Origin: Meridianimaribacter flavus
GTDB lineage: Bacteria; Bacteroidota; Bacteroidia; Flavobacteriales; Flavobacteriaceae
NCBI RefSeq assembly: GCF_004366715.1
Contig: NZ_SOQZ01000001.1
Span: forward strand, 372,001 to 436,000
Reading direction: 5' to 3'
Length of the DNA: 64,000 nt
Below, piece by piece: positions 62,050 through 64,000 of this stretch. The notes beneath the pieces were generated by a model that was given only the letters and a program-made list of their open reading frames with translations, ran no database searches and had not been told where the DNA came from. The position numbers and the translations under genes were made by a program. Numbering within the stretch: the first letter of the stretch is position 1; each line of letters begins with the position of its first letter.

Positions 62050-64000
62050 ATGCGCATAATAAAATTGCTTTGCTTTTTCGTTGTTTTTCAAATGTCTGCC
62101 CAACAAGGAGGTATGTGGATTCCATCTCTTTTAGAAGGTATGAATGAAGATGAAATGCAAAGCCTTGGAAGTAAATTAACAGCTAAAGATATTTATGATG
62201 TTAATAATTCTAGCCTTAAAGATGCTATTGGACATTTTAATGGAGGTTGTACAAGTGAGGTAATTTCCGAACGTGGTTTGGTACTTACTAATCACCATTG
62301 TGGCTTTAGTCAAATCCAATCACATTCTTCTTTAGAAAACGATTATTTAAAAGATGGATTTTGGGCAATGTCTTTGGAAGAAGAACTGCCTAACGAAGGA
62401 CTTTACATTGAGTTCATTGTAAGTATTCATGATGTTTCTGAGACCGTTTTAAAAGGGATTAATAACTCTATGACCGAAAAAGAAAAACAGTCTTTAATTG
62501 ATCAAAATAGAAATGCAGTAATGGACTCTTGGCCAAAAGAAGAATGGCAAGATGTAAAAACAAAATCTTTCTACAAAGGCAATCAATATTTCTTATTTGT
62601 AACCGAACGATTTGAAGATATTAGATTGGTAGGAGCACCTCCAAGCAGTATAGGTAAGTTTGGAAGCGATACTGATAACTGGGTATTTCCAAGACATACA
62701 GGTGATTTTTCGTTATTCAGAATTTATGCTGATAAAAATAACAGACCAGCAAAATACAGCAAGGACAACGTTCCTTATAGACCAAAACATTTTTTACCTG
62801 TTTCTTTAGATGGTATTGAAGAAGGAGATTTTACAATGGTTTTTGGTTTTCCAGGTAGAACAAATGAATACCTTCCAGCTGTGGCCATTGAGCATATTAC
62901 TGAAGAGTATAACCCTACAAATATTGCAATTAGGGAAGCCGCTTTAAAAGTGATTGATGCTAAGATGAAAGCGAGTGATGAAGTACGTATTAAATATGCC
63001 TCTAAGCAAGCTAGAATTGCAAATGCATGGAAAAAATGGATAGGTGAGAATTTAGGGATTGAGAAGAGTGATGCTGTTGCTAAACGACGTGAGTTTGAAG
63101 CTACATTTACAAAAGCTTTAAAAGAGAATAATTTAGAAGAAAAGTATGCGCACATTCTTCCTGAGTTTGATAGACTTTATAAAGACTTTGCTCCAATTAA
63201 TATCAAAAGAAGGAATTTTACCGAAGTTTTTTTAGTAACCAATGAGTTAATGCAAATGACGTATAGGTTATACAAATTTGAACAAGCACTTGTTGACAAT
63301 CCTGAAGATTTTGAAAAGCAAAAACCTGATTTAATCCAACGCTTTAAGAAAATTCATAAAAATTATGATGTTGATGTTGATAAAGGTGTTTACTTAAATG
63401 TAATGCCATTATATGGAGAATCAATTGATGCTTCAATTTATGATAAAACAGCTTTAACAAACTTAGACTCTGCTTTAAAACTTTTAGAAGGCGACGTTAA
63501 AAAAGTTCTAAAAAATATAAATAAGGATGCTGCTTATGCTTACGCAAAACCTATAATAGAGGAGTATTTTAATACTATAGACCCTGAGTATAAAGAAAAA
63601 AACGAGCTAATAACTGCATTGCAAACCGATTACATGACGGCATTAATGAAAGCATTACCTAACGAACGTTATTTCCCTGATGCAAATAGTACTTTACGTG
63701 TTACTTATGGGCAAGTTCGAGGCTATTCGCCAAGTGATGCTGTGTATTACAGCCCAGTAACTTATTTAGAAGGAATTATGGAAAAGTATATTCCTGGTGA
63801 TTATGAGTTTGATGTACCGCAAAAGTTAATAGACTTATACAATACTAAAGATTTTGGTCCATATGCTGATAACAACGGAAAAGTGCCAGTGTGTTTTATA
63901 GGTACTAATCACACAACTGGTGGAAATTCTGGTAGTCCAGCTATAGATGCTTACGGAAATTTAATAGGACTCAATTTTGACCGTGTTTGGGAAGGTACTA
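62050..64000 (+). CDS. S46-family dipeptidyl-peptidase, DPP11 type (3' end beyond window)
   Basis: The frame runs from the ATG at 62050 to the window edge, 650 codons. A signal peptide (LLCFFVVFQMSAQ) leads to QQGGMWIPSLLEGMNEDEMQ. The catalytic triad is seen: His in GLVLTNHHCGFSQIQ, Asp in DTDNWVFPRHTGDFSLF and Ser627 in TTGGNSGSPAIDAYG. Eighteen residues after the serine is Arg645 in LNFDRVWEG. In P. gingivalis DPP11 that position is Arg and selects Asp/Glu, whereas DPP7 has Gly. The enzyme would release acidic dipeptides in the periplasm. It is divergent from the aminotransferase. Confidence 0.93.
   Translation, partial: MRIIKLLCFFVVFQMSAQQGGMWIPSLLEGMNEDEMQSLGSKLTAKDIYDVNNSSLKDAIGHFNGGCTSEVISERGLVLTNHHCGFSQIQSHSSLENDYLKDGFWAMSLEEELPNEGLYIEFIVSIHDVSETVLKGINNSMTEKEKQSLIDQNRNAVMDSWPKEEWQDVKTKSFYKGNQYFLFVTERFEDIRLVGAPPSSIGKFGSDTDNWVFPRHTGDFSLFRIYADKNNRPAKYSKDNVPYRPKHFLPVSLDGIEEGDFTMVFGFPGRTNEYLPAVAIEHITEEYNPTNIAIREAALKVIDAKMKASDEVRIKYASKQARIANAWKKWIGENLGIEKSDAVAKRREFEATFTKALKENNLEEKYAHILPEFDRLYKDFAPINIKRRNFTEVFLVTNELMQMTYRLYKFEQALVDNPEDFEKQKPDLIQRFKKIHKNYDVDVDKGVYLNVMPLYGESIDASIYDKTALTNLDSALKLLEGDVKKVLKNINKDAAYAYAKPIIEEYFNTIDPEYKEKNELITALQTDYMTALMKALPNERYFPDANSTLRVTYGQVRGYSPSDAVYYSPVTYLEGIMEKYIPGDYEFDVPQKLIDLYNTKDFGPYADNNGKVPVCFIGTNHTTGGNSGSPAIDAYGNLIGLNFDRVWEGT

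Noticed and set aside
1-64000. tRNA, rRNA or mobile element
   Set aside because: The gaps were read on both strands; no cloverleaf with a TTCGA loop, no rRNA signature and no transposase or integrase motif was seen.

Overview
The window is a piece of chromosome from a marine-type member of the Flavobacteriaceae (phylum Bacteroidota). The evidence is the low GC content, the near absence of Shine-Dalgarno sequences, the -7 promoter box of the form TAnnTTTG ahead of many genes, gliding genes (gldD, gldE), two cargo proteins of the type IX secretion system (T9SS) and an S46 dipeptidyl-peptidase. No rRNA, tRNA, CRISPR array, transposase, integrase or phage gene was seen. The coding is dense and housekeeping in character, with an accessory surface-protein layer.

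Layout. 1-2.5 kb: a DUF4270 lipoprotein and a one-domain glycogen-synthase-like protein (minus) diverge from panC-panD (plus). 2.5-6.7 kb: a membrane flippase-like protein, an esterase-fold protein that has lost its serine, radA and a small secreted protein. 7-15.4 kb: a two-gene T9SS locus, a 1863-residue modular adhesin and a secreted PQQ-type sugar dehydrogenase. 15.5-22.7 kb: ileS, a DksA-like gene, lspA and two envelope genes. 22.7-25.5 kb (minus): four overlapping genes, retropepsin-like protease, rimK, aspartoacylase-like and 5-formyl-THF cyclo-ligase. 25.6-29.7 kb: uvrC and a patatin/beta-barrel fusion. 29.9-37.1 kb: tyrosine and tryptophan breakdown (hmgA, hppD, tryptophan dioxygenase) mixed with DUF3108, an M23 peptidase and pgi. 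37.3-41.5 kb: a TonB-dependent receptor with its partner lipoprotein. 41.6-45 kb (minus): mutY, then ssb-gldE-gldD. 45.2-47.3 kb: HU, a 29-residue very basic ribosomal-type protein, and an RNase G. 47.4-50.3 kb (minus): xth, an OmpA-type lipoprotein and an aldo/keto reductase. 50.4-54.4 kb: two outer-membrane barrels. 54.5-62 kb: glyS, a coiled-coil membrane protein, comF, an Ig-like lipoprotein, omega-amidase and methionine aminotransferase. 62-64 kb: a DPP11-type peptidase cut by the window end.

How it fits together. GldD is needed for T9SS export, the route taken by the two large cargo proteins. LspA processes the many lipoproteins. The S46 peptidase, the TonB receptor pair and the aromatic amino acid dioxygenases fit a protein- and polymer-degrading heterotroph. 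The most notable details are an IleRS with a GxHH in place of HxGH, which predicts mupirocin resistance; the rimK/retropepsin/aspartoacylase operon; several enzymes with altered catalytic motifs (GT5-like, esterase-like, M23 with HxC, RNase G without the zinc link, DksA without zinc cysteines); and -7 boxes that sit almost on the start codon, which predicts leaderless mRNAs. I did not find a clearly new multi-gene system such as a defence island.
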